DNA from: Candidatus Galacturonatibacter soehngenii
GTDB taxonomy: Bacteria; Bacillota; Clostridia; Lachnospirales; Lachnospiraceae
Length of the DNA stretch: 64,000 bases
Direction of reading: 5' to 3'
Assembly: GCF_008830185.1 (NCBI RefSeq)
Contig: NZ_WAGX01000005.1
Location: 558,001 to 622,000, forward strand
The notes below the pieces were generated by a model. The model did not search any database. It was not told the origin of the DNA and worked only from the letters and a program-made list of their open reading frames with translations. A program made the position numbers and the translations under genes. Shown piece after piece: positions 8,314 through 17,767 of the stretch (position 1 is its first letter; every line of letters begins with the position of its first letter).

Positions 8314-9291
8314 TTATTTTTTATCAAAAATCTGTCGTAACGCTTCATCTATTACTTTCGCATTGTTATAGGAATCCTCAAATGTAATTAAAGGTTTTTC
8401 ACCCTCTAATATACATCTGCCAAGCTGTTCTACTTCAAGCATATAATTATGTGGACAGTTTACCATTATTTCTTCCACTCCAGATTGTGTTGTTACTAAA
8501 ATTTTTATATCTCCTTTTGTATTAAATTGAACTGGAACGTGGATTACCCCTGTGTCACCAACAATGGTATATTCACTTCTTTTCGCACTATTAAACGCAC
8601 AATAGGATACTGCCTTTAACCCGCCTTCAAAATCCATGACGATGCAACTACTTACATCTACATTGGTTTCTCCAATTTCACCTGTTGCATATATCTTTGT
8701 TGGTTCTCCTCCTGCGATATGGCGAATGATATTTAAGTTATAACATCCCACATCATAGGTAGCTCCGCCAAATAAAGCATCATCTAATCTAACATCTTTC
8801 TCACGATTCATAAAATAGCTAAAATGAGATTCTATGAACTTAAGATTACCAATTGCGCCTTCTTCCACTAACGATTTTACTTTTTTTGTTAATGGACTAT
8901 GTCGATATGCAAAGGCCTCCATAAGAAACACCTGATTCTTATCAGCCGCCTCCTTCATCTTTAATACCTCATCCGCACTAACTCCCAACGGTTTTTCACA
9001 TAAAATATGTTTCTTTTTCTCTGCCGCTTTTATTGTCCACTCACAGTGAAGCCCATTTGGAAGCGGAATATATATGGCGTCAATTTCAGGATCGTCAAGC
9101 ATTTCTTCATAGCTAGTGTAAGTCTTTACTGGATTAAATTTCTCTTTAAAGCTTTCTAACTTTTCACCGCCACCTCTGCTTGACAATGCATAAAGTTTTG
9201 CATTGTTCGCACTTAAAATTCCTGGAATCACAGAGCTTTCCGCTATTCCTGCACATCCTATAACACCCCAATTTACTATCGATTTGCTCAT
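8314..9291 (-). CDS. Gfo/Idh/MocA-family NAD(P)-dependent oxidoreductase
   Basis: 325-residue dehydrogenase with an N-terminal Rossmann fold (VNWGVIGCAGIAESSVIPG), the family signature EKPLGVSADEV with the conserved lysine, and a C-terminal alpha/beta domain with YDVGCYNLNIIRHI carrying catalytic-region residues. Family members oxidise or reduce the hydroxyl of sugars, inositols or related compounds with NAD(P)H in the cytoplasm. It is the last of three minus-strand genes after an AAC(3)-type acetyltransferase (29-bp gap) and a YciI protein. That unusual neighbourhood gives no clear substrate. Confidence 0.9.
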   Translation of the reverse strand: MSKSIVNWGVIGCAGIAESSVIPGILSANNAKLYALSSRGGGEKLESFKEKFNPVKTYTSYEEMLDDPEIDAIYIPLPNGLHCEWTIKAAEKKKHILCEKPLGVSADEVLKMKEAADKNQVFLMEAFAYRHSPLTKKVKSLVEEGAIGNLKFIESHFSYFMNREKDVRLDDALFGGATYDVGCYNLNIIRHIAGGEPTKIYATGEIGETNVDVSSCIVMDFEGGLKAVSYCAFNSAKRSEYTIVGDTGVIHVPVQFNTKGDIKILVTTQSGVEEIMVNCPHNYMLEVEQLGRCILEGEKPLITFEDSYNNAKVIDEALRQIFDKK

Positions 9292-9320
9292 ATCTTATCC
9301 TTCTTTCTCTTTTATATTTT

Positions 9321-10118
9321 TTACTTTCTGTTTGCATTAATCCATTCAATTGCATAATCTACGAGTTCCCTTTGATTCATACATTTTATATATGTATTAC
9401 CAATTTCAGTTGTTTTAACCCCAATTTGCTTTTCAAAGTTTTCTCCAATCTCTTCAAAGTCCTCTCCATCTACATATAAAGTATCATATGTAATCCACTC
9501 TCTTTTTCCTTCAATTATAACTGCACTGCTTTCCTTTACATCGTGCTTGGATGGGTAATTTGCTAATGCATCTGCTAAATGCAGTGAGGTATTCTTATCA
9601 TATCCCACTCCAATCAATAGCACTTTTGCATTTTGTAAATATAATTTATGAATAGGAGATTCTATACCAAAAATATTGCTGATGTCATGATCTTGAGTCA
9701 GATATTGAGCATGCTTACCTATAGCTGCCACCGAACGTGCTGGGTGATCACTTCGAAATACTCCAGGCCAACTTCGAAACATTTCGGCAACCGCACCCAT
9801 AGTGTTAGTTGGTGTAATATTTTTATCGTAAGCAGGCCAGTTTTCACGTATTGTCTGCCACCATTCTTTTGGTTCATTCCAATGAACGCCTGACTCAGGG
9901 TCTAAGTTCTTCCATGACTGGGTTGGCATCATTATCGTTCCATCGCTACCAACTGCCTCAATGAGAGCTTCTATTACTATTTGTGCCCCTCCACAGACAT
10001 AACCCATTTTACTTAAAGAGGTATGTACAATAACCGTATCTCCTTTAACAACTCCAACTTTTCTTATTGCGTTTATTATATCCTTTTTTAATACTAATTT
10101 TCGTTCAAATGATTCCAT
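9321..10118 (-). CDS. Aminoglycoside N(3)-acetyltransferase-like (AAC(3)/YokD family)
   Basis: 265-residue protein of the antibiotic N-acetyltransferase family, which transfers acetyl from acetyl-CoA to an amino group. Family motifs are clear: VKGDTVIVHTSLSKMGYV, the GGAQIVIEALIEAVG/GTIMMPTQSW block, FRSDHPARSVAAIG and a C-terminal VLLIGVGYDKNTSLHLAD. Base composition matches its neighbours and it sits in a chromosomal operon between a YciI protein and a Gfo/Idh dehydrogenase, so it is probably resident rather than an acquired resistance gene. Many relatives of this type (such as YokD) have little or no proven aminoglycoside activity; the natural substrate is unknown. Confidence 0.85.
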   Translation of the reverse strand: MESFERKLVLKKDIINAIRKVGVVKGDTVIVHTSLSKMGYVCGGAQIVIEALIEAVGSDGTIMMPTQSWKNLDPESGVHWNEPKEWWQTIRENWPAYDKNITPTNTMGAVAEMFRSWPGVFRSDHPARSVAAIGKHAQYLTQDHDISNIFGIESPIHKLYLQNAKVLLIGVGYDKNTSLHLADALANYPSKHDVKESSAVIIEGKREWITYDTLYVDGEDFEEIGENFEKQIGVKTTEIGNTYIKCMNQRELVDYAIEWINANRK

Positions 10119-10132
10119 ATGATACCCCCTAT

Positions 10133-10405
10133 TTATAGCAAATAGTTATTTTCTTGATTCGCAACCGCAAATGTCCTAAGCTCATATGTTTTACAACCAG
10201 ACGCAACAAATGGATCGGACTCTGCAATTTTGACTGCTTCCTCTTTATCTTCCACAGAAAGTATCACCATACCACCTGGAAAATCGGTAAATGGACCACA
10301 TAATACAAGTTGGTTTTGTCGATCTAACTCTTTTAAAAATTCTACATGACTTTGAATTAATGATTCATTGATTGGCAAAAAATTCTTCATTAAATAAACA
10401 TACAT
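10133..10405 (-). CDS. YciI-like small protein
   Basis: 90 residues from the ATG at 10403-10405, chosen because a purine block of seven G residues (10412-10418) lies six bases upstream; a longer in-frame reading from 10465 has no ribosome site. The sequence shows the YciI ferredoxin-like pattern: MYVYLMKNFLPINE, then HVEFLKELDRQNQLVLCGPF and a region DKEEAVKIAESDPFVASGC. YciI proteins are small dimers, sometimes with a catalytic His-Asp pair; here H and D residues are present but no activity can be assigned. It is the first gene of the operon with the AAC(3)-like and Gfo/Idh genes. Confidence 0.8.
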   Translation of the reverse strand: MYVYLMKNFLPINESLIQSHVEFLKELDRQNQLVLCGPFTDFPGGMVILSVEDKEEAVKIAESDPFVASGCKTYELRTFAVANQENNYLL

Positions 10406-10571
10406 ATTTATCCCCCCCGTATTTTGACCTGTAAAAATAGTAACATTAAAACTGTAACAAGACAAGATAGAAAACTCTTAACTTCTTAAAAATGAAGCTT
10501 ATAATCCCTTATAATGGAAATAAACACCAAAAAACAGAAAAAGTATGACAAATAAATGATTCAACATTAAA

Positions 10572-10603
10572 ACGCACTTAATAACAAAGGTTATTAAGTG
10601 CGT
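10572..10603 (-). terminator. Terminator of the fusion oxidoreductase/SDR operon
   Basis: Perfect 14-bp stem, 10572-10585 with 10590-10603, loop AAAG. On the minus strand it lies 44 bp after the SDR stop and is followed by TTTTAATG. Confidence 0.8.
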
Positions 10604-10646
10604 CAGATAAGCGACAACTAAAGTTATAAGGCGTCAACCATATATT

Positions 10647-11423
10647 TTATACAAGTGCTCCTCCGCCATCTACAATAATAAACTGACCTTGTACATAGCT
10701 TGATGCATCACTTGATAGATAAAGAACCGTTCCGTTTAGCTCTCCACGGTTACCAGGACGTCCAGCTGGATTCATCGTGTTATATTTTGTTAGGAATTCT
10801 TCTGATTTAAACAAAGTAGAGCTAGTCATTTCACTTTCAAATAGTGCTGGTCCTATTGCATTTACTGTGATACCATATCTAGCATAGGAGGCTGCCATAC
10901 CTCTTGTTAATCCAACTACAGCTGCTTTAGAGGAATTATAGGAATGTCTGATGAACATATCAAATTTATCCGCAATAATTGCATTTACAGACGCTATATT
11001 GATGACTTTTCCATATCCTCTTTCTTTCATTTGAGGAATTACATACTTACTTGCCAGAAAAATTCCCTTTACGTTCGTATCAAAAGATTTATCCCATTCC
11101 TCTACTGTCATGCTATCTACTCCACCGCGCACCGCTACGCCCGCATTATTCAGTAGGATATCAATATGTCCAAAGGCATTTAATACTGTATCGATTGCTG
11201 TCTTAACACTTTCTTCCTCTGTTACATCACAAACAACAGAAATTACCTTTCTACCAGTCTTTTCAATCTCACTCTTTACTGCATCTAGCTTTTCCACTCT
11301 TCTTGCAAGCAATGCCACATCCGCTCCTGCTTTTGCATAAGCAAGTGCCGCATCTGCTCCTAGTCCTGAGCTTGCTCCTGTTATTACTGCCACTTTACCT
11401 GTTAAATCAAAATAATTATCCAT
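10647..11423 (-). CDS. Short-chain dehydrogenase/reductase (SDR, classical type)
   Basis: 258-residue NAD(P)-dependent oxidoreductase. It shows the cofactor motif TGASSGLG, the structural NNAG, the catalytic Ser in INIASVN, and the catalytic Tyr-Lys pair in the YNSSK stretch, ending with the usual IIVDGGGALV. An AGAGAGGA ribosome site precedes the ATG. It lies 65 bp downstream of the old-yellow-enzyme/decarboxylase fusion gene, almost certainly in the same operon, so it probably oxidises or reduces the same carbon skeleton (a hydroxy- or ketoacid or its product). Substrate is not recognisable. Confidence 0.92.
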   Translation of the reverse strand: MDNYFDLTGKVAVITGASSGLGADAALAYAKAGADVALLARRVEKLDAVKSEIEKTGRKVISVVCDVTEEESVKTAIDTVLNAFGHIDILLNNAGVAVRGGVDSMTVEEWDKSFDTNVKGIFLASKYVIPQMKERGYGKVINIASVNAIIADKFDMFIRHSYNSSKAAVVGLTRGMAASYARYGITVNAIGPALFESEMTSSTLFKSEEFLTKYNTMNPAGRPGNRGELNGTVLYLSSDASSYVQGQFIIVDGGGALV

Positions 11424-11488
11424 ATCTTATATCCTCTCTTTCTTTTTTATGAAAAGGGTTAATACCTTTTTAACAATATAAAATTTAA

Positions 11489-14302
11489 CTAAATACGACC
11501 TGTTTCCATAAAGGCAGTACGGTCATAACGTCCAGTTAGTAAATACGGCATAATTTCATCTGTCTTTAAATTCTCAACTAAATTTAGTTTGTGTACAAGC
11601 AGACTGTTTTTAGAATAAGCACCACCTATTATTGTATGAATTGGAAGCTCTGCCCATGGATCATCGATACTGGATTTTAATTTCATGGTTACCGTTCCTG
11701 GCTCCCATGACTGATAATTATATTCACACTGATTCATCAGCAATGCTCCATTTTGAAAATGAGATACACCATTTTCATCTGGCATACGATCAAAATGAAA
11801 ATAAAATCCGCCTCCAAAGGTCTGTTTACCTGCTGCTGGAAATTGATACAATGCCGCTGTTAGAGGACTATTATATTCTCCTAATTTCATAGTGACATCT
11901 ACAAGTTGCGTTCCTCTTCTTGTAACCCCTGCTGTCACATAATCTTTCTCTCTTCGAATGACAAATTCTGCCCCTAACTTCTTTGGAATGCTTCCATTGT
12001 CTCGCCCACATTGAACTGCCATTTCTGCTCCTGCTCCACCAAGTACCAGTCCCATTGTATAAAGCCCAAGTGTATTTCCATAGGTTGCATAAACTCCTAG
12101 TATTGCTTCGTAATAATCATCAGCAAAGGTTGGGTTGTTTACATGACAGATAGACAATGTCACAACAGGCATGGAAAATGGTTTTAACGGTGGTGGAAGG
12201 ATTCTTTCTATGGCCAAAGGATCCGTAAGATAACTGATATATAATCCCTCTTGGTTATCCATCAAGGATACCTTTCCAAAATTTGCAATATCATCCTTAT
12301 CAAGTTTAAAGCTTGCTGTTTTTTCTACTTTTCTAAATAGCTCTCTTCCAACTTCATAACCAGTTCTTGTTGCTGGGGCTATCGTACCGTCTTTTACAGC
12401 ACTACCGATTACTTTTACATCCATTCCTTGCTCTTGTAACTGTGAAAGTAAGGATTGGTCTGGTTTAAATCCAAGAGAAAGTACAACTGCATCTGTGCAT
12501 ATTTCTACCTCTTCTTTGGTATTTAGGTTTTCTAATCGAACTATATGCTCCTTAATTTCTATAAGCGAATGATTCAATAAATACGTTGCCCCTAATTTAC
12601 TTAGACGGCCACAGACATCTAAGACATTCGTAGGGTTAGCATTTGGCGCAGGTTTATCAAGCATATCTATAATTGTAACTTGATTGTTTTTCTCTGCCAA
12701 ATATTGCGCTGTCTCAAGTCCTGTTAATCCAGCTCCAATCACTGCTATTTTTTTCTTTTCTAATTTTACATCACCTGATAATACAGCTTCAACGCTGTAA
12801 ACATGCTTCTCTTTTATTCCTGGTATCTTTTCTGGTATCACAGATGTTGAGCCAGTCGCAAGAATAACTGCATCTGGTTGATGTTTCATAATTAAATCAG
12901 GTGTAGCATCAGTATTTAATATAACCTCTACTCCCAGTGTCTCAAATTCGTTCTTATAATAATCTGCAATCCACTGCATACGTTCTTTTAATGGTGGTTG
13001 TTTTGCCAAATTAACGGTTCCACCAAGCTCACTTTTTCGATCTATCAAGGTTACTTTTACACCACGAAGAGCTAATGTTTGTGCGGCACACATACCTGCT
13101 GGTCCTGCGCCTACAATCACTACTTTATGTTGTTCTAAATCATATTCTAGATCTCCATACTTTTTCTCTCGTGCATACGTTGGATTAATCGCACATTCAG
13201 GTGGCATACCCGTCGCATTGTATTCACTTAGACTCTCAAAACAGCGAAGGCAAGAAATACATTTACGTAATTCTTTTTCTCTCCCCTCTTGTACCTTTTT
13301 CCCCCAGTTTGCATCCGCATTCCAGCTTCGTCCCATCGATACAAAATCAAGTACTCCTTGTTCTAAGAACTCTTGTGCAACGGCTGGATCTCGAAATACC
13401 GATACCCCAATTACTGGTATTTTCACATGACTTTTGATTGCAAGTAATAAATTCTTTCTCCACCCTTGTGGAAAAGAAATAGGCTCAACACAAGTCATTC
13501 CTGTCTCATATAAACCACAGCTTACATCAATAAAATCGATTCCTGCCTGTTCGAATGCAACAGCAATTTTAATTCCATCTTCTATACGAATGTAATCTTG
13601 TGTTACCCCTGTTTTATCCAAGAATTCCTCCACACTTAAGCGAACACCTATTGGAAAATCAGGACCACAGGCCTTTCGAATCCCCTCAATTATCTCCATA
13701 ACAATTCTAAGACGATTTTCAAAGCTTCCGCCATATTCGTCCTCTCTTTTGTTGGTATAGGGGGATAAAAACTGCTGCAAAAGATATCCATGGGCTGCAT
13801 GTAGTTCTACACCATCACCTCCTGCTTTTTGTACTCTAACCGCTCCATTGATAAATTGCTGAATTAATTCCTTAATCTCTTCTATTGTAAGTGCTCTTGT
13901 TTCTTGCTTTGCCTTTTTGCAAGGAATCGCAGAAGGAGCAACAACTGGTTGCCCACCAAGTAGTGCTGAAACCGTTTCACGTCCTGGATGATGCAATTGT
14001 ATCAAAAGCTTACTTCCATGCTTATGCACTGCCATAGCAAGTTTAGAGAGTGGTTCAATGTGTTTATCCTTTGTAACAGATAGCTGTCTTAAAAGCCCAG
14101 CCCCATGAACATCATTTACCCGAGTAATTTCTGGTATAATAATTCCAGCTCCACCAATGGCTCTTTTTTCATAAAAAGTAATCATGTCCTCTGATGGTGT
14201 TCCATCTAAATTAGCAAGCCCACACCCCATTGGTGACATAACCAGTCGGTTTTTTGTAGTCATTTTACCAATACTTCCTGCTTCAAAAATTTTATTATAC
14301 AT
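11489..14302 (-). CDS. Fusion of a 2,4-dienoyl-CoA-reductase-type flavoenzyme with an acetoacetate-decarboxylase domain
   Basis: 937 residues. Residues 1-340 are an old-yellow-enzyme FMN barrel (HAAHGYLLQQFLSPYTNKR). C348, C351, C354 and C370 are the likely 4Fe-4S ligands. Residues 393-655 form a FAD/NAD domain with GAGPAG (398-403) and GAGLTG (523-528). This is the layout of 2,4-dienoyl-CoA reductase and related enoate reductases, which normally end near residue 650-670. The extra C-terminal part (about 685-937) reads as an acetoacetate decarboxylase domain: YLTDPLAIERILPPPLKP, and IPKKLGAEF with the Schiff-base-type lysine pair K774/K775. Reduction followed by decarboxylation of a beta-keto acid is a plausible joint role but is inferred. 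It shares an operon with the SDR and is divergent from a PucR regulator. Confidence 0.88.
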   Translation of the reverse strand: MYNKIFEAGSIGKMTTKNRLVMSPMGCGLANLDGTPSEDMITFYEKRAIGGAGIIIPEITRVNDVHGAGLLRQLSVTKDKHIEPLSKLAMAVHKHGSKLLIQLHHPGRETVSALLGGQPVVAPSAIPCKKAKQETRALTIEEIKELIQQFINGAVRVQKAGGDGVELHAAHGYLLQQFLSPYTNKREDEYGGSFENRLRIVMEIIEGIRKACGPDFPIGVRLSVEEFLDKTGVTQDYIRIEDGIKIAVAFEQAGIDFIDVSCGLYETGMTCVEPISFPQGWRKNLLLAIKSHVKIPVIGVSVFRDPAVAQEFLEQGVLDFVSMGRSWNADANWGKKVQEGREKELRKCISCLRCFESLSEYNATGMPPECAINPTYAREKKYGDLEYDLEQHKVVIVGAGPAGMCAAQTLALRGVKVTLIDRKSELGGTVNLAKQPPLKERMQWIADYYKNEFETLGVEVILNTDATPDLIMKHQPDAVILATGSTSVIPEKIPGIKEKHVYSVEAVLSGDVKLEKKKIAVIGAGLTGLETAQYLAEKNNQVTIIDMLDKPAPNANPTNVLDVCGRLSKLGATYLLNHSLIEIKEHIVRLENLNTKEEVEICTDAVVLSLGFKPDQSLLSQLQEQGMDVKVIGSAVKDGTIAPATRTGYEVGRELFRKVEKTASFKLDKDDIANFGKVSLMDNQEGLYISYLTDPLAIERILPPPLKPFSMPVVTLSICHVNNPTFADDYYEAILGVYATYGNTLGLYTMGLVLGGAGAEMAVQCGRDNGSIPKKLGAEFVIRREKDYVTAGVTRRGTQLVDVTMKLGEYNSPLTAALYQFPAAGKQTFGGGFYFHFDRMPDENGVSHFQNGALLMNQCEYNYQSWEPGTVTMKLKSSIDDPWAELPIHTIIGGAYSKNSLLVHKLNLVENLKTDEIMPYLLTGRYDRTAFMETGRI

Positions 14303-14337
14303 GCTTTACCTCCACCTTTTTTCTCTTACTTTTCTTA

Positions 14338-14366
14338 AGAATACGTGATAGCCCTTATATTTACAA
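14338..14366 (-). promoter_or_regulatory. Probable promoter of the fusion oxidoreductase operon
   Basis: On the minus strand TTGTAA (14361-14366), 17-bp spacer, TATTCT (14338-14343), 35 bp before the start codon at 14302. It overlaps the start of the duplicated element that also contains the divergent PucR promoter, so one regulator could govern both directions. Confidence 0.5.
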
Positions 14367-14427
14367 CGTGCACCATATATGATAAAAAATTGACAATTTG
14401 TTTATGATGCACTATAGTAAAAGTAAT
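14359..14427. repeat. Duplicated intergenic promoter element, copy 1
   Basis: About 70 bp resembling 17682-17749 over its length: shared blocks are TTTACAACGT, ACCATA, GACA, ATGCAC and ATAGTAAAA in the same order and spacing (one base different). It contains an inverted repeat GTGCACCATA (14368-14377) / TATGATGCAC (14403-14412) around a TTGACA box. Probably a shared regulator site. Confidence 0.65.
14390..14418 (+). promoter_or_regulatory. Sigma-A promoter of the PucR regulator gene
   Basis: TTGACA (14390-14395), exactly 17 bp, TATAGT (14413-14418), 53 bp before the ATG at 14472. The arms of the inverted repeat in the duplicated element flank and touch this promoter, fitting autoregulation. 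Confidence 0.8.
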
Positions 14428-14471
14428 AAAACAACTAAATATTTTGTACATAATTGATAAAGGGGAAAACT

Positions 14472-16001
14472 ATGACATTTACACATTTAGTACAGAAATT
14501 AGCAGAGGAATATGAAATTATACATCTTAGCACAGGGGAGGACCTAGAGATACAAGATATTGCATTTCTAGATAATAAACATGATAACACTTTAAAAAAT
14601 ACGCTATACTTTGGTTATGACAGACAATTCAATAACCTTCTTACTCCTCCCTCTCACTGTATCCTTGCCAAGACCAGCTGCATTCCTAAATTAGAATCTG
14701 AATGTAATGTGATTTTAATTGAAGAAGATTATTTATTTGCTATCTTTAATGATGCTAAGACCTTAATTGATACGACTAGTAATAAAGGTATCTTTGAAGA
14801 ATTAACTGATCTTGCTGATAAAACTCACAGCATAGAAACTGTGATTGATGCTGCTTCGATTAGACTTGGATGCTCCTTACTTTTTTGTGACATGAACTTT
14901 AAAATTATCGCGAGTTCCTCCACCATACCAGTAAAAGATCCTCTCTGGAGTGAGAATACCTTGCAAGGATATTGTTCCTATGATTTCATAAGTGGTGTAC
15001 GAGAACTAAAAGCTGTTCAAAATGCTTCTTCTACCACCGCTGCTATTGAAGTAACTTGCCCACAATCTCCTTACCGCAAATTAACTAGTAAGGTCTTTCA
15101 TAACCAGACTCAAATTGGTTTTTTATTAATGATAGAAGGAGATAATTTAATTCTCCCTTCTCATTTTGATCTTTTAAGCACCATTAGTCATGTCATTAGC
15201 TACACGATTGCGTACTATACCCCTGATTTACTGGAAGGTAATAGTCTATATCACGAATTACTTTACGATATGTTAATTGGTGCTCCTTCCAAAGAAATTC
15301 TACCAAGAATTTCAAAGCTTTATTTTCCTGCAAAAATGAAAGTACTGTTTATTCGACCTACCAGATATATGGGTTCCCAATTTTTAAACAATCTTACCTA
15401 TAAGAAGCTAAAAACTCTGATTCCAGGTACCCATACTACGTATCACAAAAAGGGAATTGTGGCAGTAATTCCACTTAAGGAAGTAGTCGATTTTGGGGTT
15501 GAATTACATGAATTGCTAAAGCGATTATGTCTGGAGGAGCATATCAGAATTGGAATCAGTAATTCCTTTTCTTCCATTGAAAACTTTGTTACTTACTATG
15601 AGCAAGCGCATACTGCCTATGAATTAGGCCAGAAATTAAAGACAGAAGAGCTCCTTTATCACTACCAAGATTATCAAATATTTAAATTATTTTCAGAGAC
15701 AAAACATCCGGATCAATTAGGTCGATTTTGCCATCCTGCATTGACAACGCTTCGTTTGTATGATCATAAGAATAGTTCACAGCTATATAAAACCTTATGT
15801 GTTTATATTGATAAAGGCTGCAATATCAAGTTGACTTCGGAAAGTTTATACATTCATCGGAATTCTCTCGTTTATCGCTTAAATCGAATTGTTGAATTAT
15901 GCGAAATCGATTTTACAGATGTAAACACTGTTTTCCTACTCAGACTTTCTTTTTTAATTGACCGATACAACGAACTAAATACCGATACTGAGTGGAAGTA
16001 A
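14472..16001 (+). CDS. PucR/CdaR-family transcription regulator
   Basis: 509 residues from ATG 14472, with AGGGG at 14461-14465; a TTG 18 bp earlier is in frame but has no ribosome site. The N-terminal half is a sensing region (LSTGEDLEIQDIAFLDNKHD typical of PucR proteins), the middle resembles the GGDEF-like CdaR regulatory segment, and the C-terminal end is the PucR helix-turn-helix (LTSESLYIHRNSLVYRLNRI). These proteins activate catabolic operons in response to the pathway substrate. The divergent arrangement points to the fusion oxidoreductase/SDR operon as its main target. Confidence 0.88.
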   Translation: MTFTHLVQKLAEEYEIIHLSTGEDLEIQDIAFLDNKHDNTLKNTLYFGYDRQFNNLLTPPSHCILAKTSCIPKLESECNVILIEEDYLFAIFNDAKTLIDTTSNKGIFEELTDLADKTHSIETVIDAASIRLGCSLLFCDMNFKIIASSSTIPVKDPLWSENTLQGYCSYDFISGVRELKAVQNASSTTAAIEVTCPQSPYRKLTSKVFHNQTQIGFLLMIEGDNLILPSHFDLLSTISHVISYTIAYYTPDLLEGNSLYHELLYDMLIGAPSKEILPRISKLYFPAKMKVLFIRPTRYMGSQFLNNLTYKKLKTLIPGTHTTYHKKGIVAVIPLKEVVDFGVELHELLKRLCLEEHIRIGISNSFSSIENFVTYYEQAHTAYELGQKLKTEELLYHYQDYQIFKLFSETKHPDQLGRFCHPALTTLRLYDHKNSSQLYKTLCVYIDKGCNIKLTSESLYIHRNSLVYRLNRIVELCEIDFTDVNTVFLLRLSFLIDRYNELNTDTEWK

Positions 16002-16024
16002 AACCTCTCCACATTGCACAAAAA

Positions 16025-16065
16025 ATAGTATGTTGGGAAGCTTAGCAAGCTTCCCAACATACTAT
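16025..16065. terminator. Bidirectional terminator between pucR-type gene and chemoreceptor
   Basis: Perfect 19-bp stem 16025-16043 / 16047-16065 with loop AGC. It serves the converging genes on both sides and overlaps the chemoreceptor stop codon at 16062-16064. Confidence 0.85.
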
Positions 16066-17579
16066 TCATGAGTTGGTTCTAAATACTTATCAAAACGTTT
16101 TGTTGTCTCAATGACTTCACTTAAATACTCTTTTGTTTCATCCGCATTTTGTAGATTCTTTTCACTGATTGCTGCCGCCTCTTCTGAGCTAGCCATAATT
16201 TCTTCAGTTGTTGCAGATAATTGGCTGATGTTATCAACAATATGATTATTTGCTTTTGCAAGCTCAATCAACCTATGATCAATTTCTTCAATGTTATCTG
16301 ACAAAACTAACACATTATCATTTATTTTTTCAAAGCTTTGTGATGCAGTTGCAATCAATCCACCTTGGTTATCCGTTGATTGAATGGACTCTTTTACATT
16401 ATTAGAGGCTTCGATTGCATTTTGATTTAATTCTTCAATAATCGTAGTAATATTCTCCGTGGATTTTCTGGTTTGCTCTGCAAGTTGTCTGATTTCATCC
16501 GCCACTACCGCAAATCCTTTCCCTGCCTCTCCAGCTCTGGCACTTTCAATGGAAGCATTTAATGCTAATAGATTGGTCTGACTTGAAATATTAAATATAA
16601 TATTGGCAATATCATGCACTTCTTTTGTCTTTTCTTGCAGTCGTTGCATGGAATTGACCACAAGTTCATTTGCAGATGCAATATACGTTGATTGCTCCTT
16701 TAAATGATTCATAATTTGAAGTCCTTCTTTAATAGATTCCGTTGAATTATTCGCCACCGTAACCATCTCTTCAGAACGTTGTACTGTTTGATTGATGGAT
16801 TGCTGGATGGATTGTGTCATAACATTTTGCTCTTGTATGTTAATTGCATTTGCTTGTGTCGTTGCTGAAATCTCAGAAATTGACGTATTTACAATTTCAG
16901 TTGATTCTGATAGGTTTTGTACCAACTGATTGCTTTTTGTTGTTTTCGTTTGTACAATCTTTGCGATTTCTAAAATGTCTACTAGCATCTCATTTTGTAA
17001 CTTCTGTTGATCTTTTACAGTATGCAGCATATCGTAAGAAAATCGGTGCCCAATGTCTGTGCACTTGTATATCGTATTCAATGTTAATAACATAATAATT
17101 AATTCCATATAATTTAAAGTCATGTTATCCGCTTTCGATAACATCATAACTATGGTATAGATGATATTGACGATTGCAGTCCACAGACAAAATATTTTGG
17201 ATAGCTTTAAGTCGTAGAACAAAATCGCTGCACATAAAACTGGAATCACACTAATTCTTACAAAGGTATTGCCAGCAAAGATTAAGTAAAAAGAATAAAT
17301 TATCATATAGCTGGTCTGACTCCCCCAGCCAAGCTTATCACTTGTAGGCTTTTTACAATATACTGTCCAGTTAATTGCTATTGCGATTCCACTTAGAAGA
17401 ATAATAATCGCTGTTATCCAAAGTTTTGTTGCATGAATCCGATAGGTATTTAATAACACGAAAGCATATACTACATAAAGTATTGTAGTACCAAGTAACA
17501 TAAACCAGTTGATGGCTTTATTTCTTTGTGCCTTATCATTATACTTTCTTTCTTTTACCCCTTGATTTGTCTTATCCAT
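16062..17579 (-). CDS. Methyl-accepting chemotaxis protein with a multi-span membrane input domain
   Basis: 505 residues. About residues 25-190 hold roughly six hydrophobic segments with no sizeable extracellular domain, so the signal is probably sensed in or at the membrane. The rest is a long coiled-coil signalling domain with the CheA/CheW-binding tip ([36 protein letters not shown], about 345-380). It should relay attractant or membrane-state signals to the flagellar CheA kinase. It is monocistronic, convergent with the PucR gene and divergent from a diguanylate cyclase whose membrane domain has a similar span count. No ligand can be assigned. Confidence 0.92.
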   Translation of the reverse strand: MDKTNQGVKERKYNDKAQRNKAINWFMLLGTTILYVVYAFVLLNTYRIHATKLWITAIIILLSGIAIAINWTVYCKKPTSDKLGWGSQTSYMIIYSFYLIFAGNTFVRISVIPVLCAAILFYDLKLSKIFCLWTAIVNIIYTIVMMLSKADNMTLNYMELIIMLLTLNTIYKCTDIGHRFSYDMLHTVKDQQKLQNEMLVDILEIAKIVQTKTTKSNQLVQNLSESTEIVNTSISEISATTQANAINIQEQNVMTQSIQQSINQTVQRSEEMVTVANNSTESIKEGLQIMNHLKEQSTYIASANELVVNSMQRLQEKTKEVHDIANIIFNISSQTNLLALNASIESARAGEAGKGFAVVADEIRQLAEQTRKSTENITTIIEELNQNAIEASNNVKESIQSTDNQGGLIATASQSFEKINDNVLVLSDNIEEIDHRLIELAKANNHIVDNISQLSATTEEIMASSEEAAAISEKNLQNADETKEYLSEVIETTKRFDKYLEPTHE

Positions 17580-17681
17580 TTTTTTACTCCTTATTATCTT
17601 TTGTACTAGACTTAATTAGAAGCTTCACCCTCAAGCCCTACTAAGTGTATCATAGCATAATCATACATAATTCTTTTTAAA

Positions 17682-17749
17682 TTTACAACGTATACCATAA
17701 ATAATAAAGATACGACATTTTTGTATATCATGCACGATAGTAAAAAAAT
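17682..17749. repeat. Duplicated intergenic promoter element, copy 2
   Basis: Counterpart of 14359-14427, between the chemoreceptor and diguanylate cyclase genes. The inverted-repeat arms are weaker here (GTATACCATA at 17690-17699, TATCATGCAC at 17726-17735), and the promoter-like boxes are degraded (ACGACA, 18 bp, GATAGT). A further TGCACCATA lies at 17769-17777. Confidence 0.6.
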
Positions 17750-17767
17750 TCTTATTAGTAATATGGA

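Noticed and set aside
7974-8348. 124-residue minus-strand frame overlapping the sugar kinase end
   Set aside because: It is antisense to a well-supported kinase, runs through the terminator stem and has no family pattern.
9321-10118. Acquired aminoglycoside resistance gene
   Set aside because: Base composition and operon context match the chromosome, there are no mobile-element traces nearby, and many family members have other or unknown substrates.
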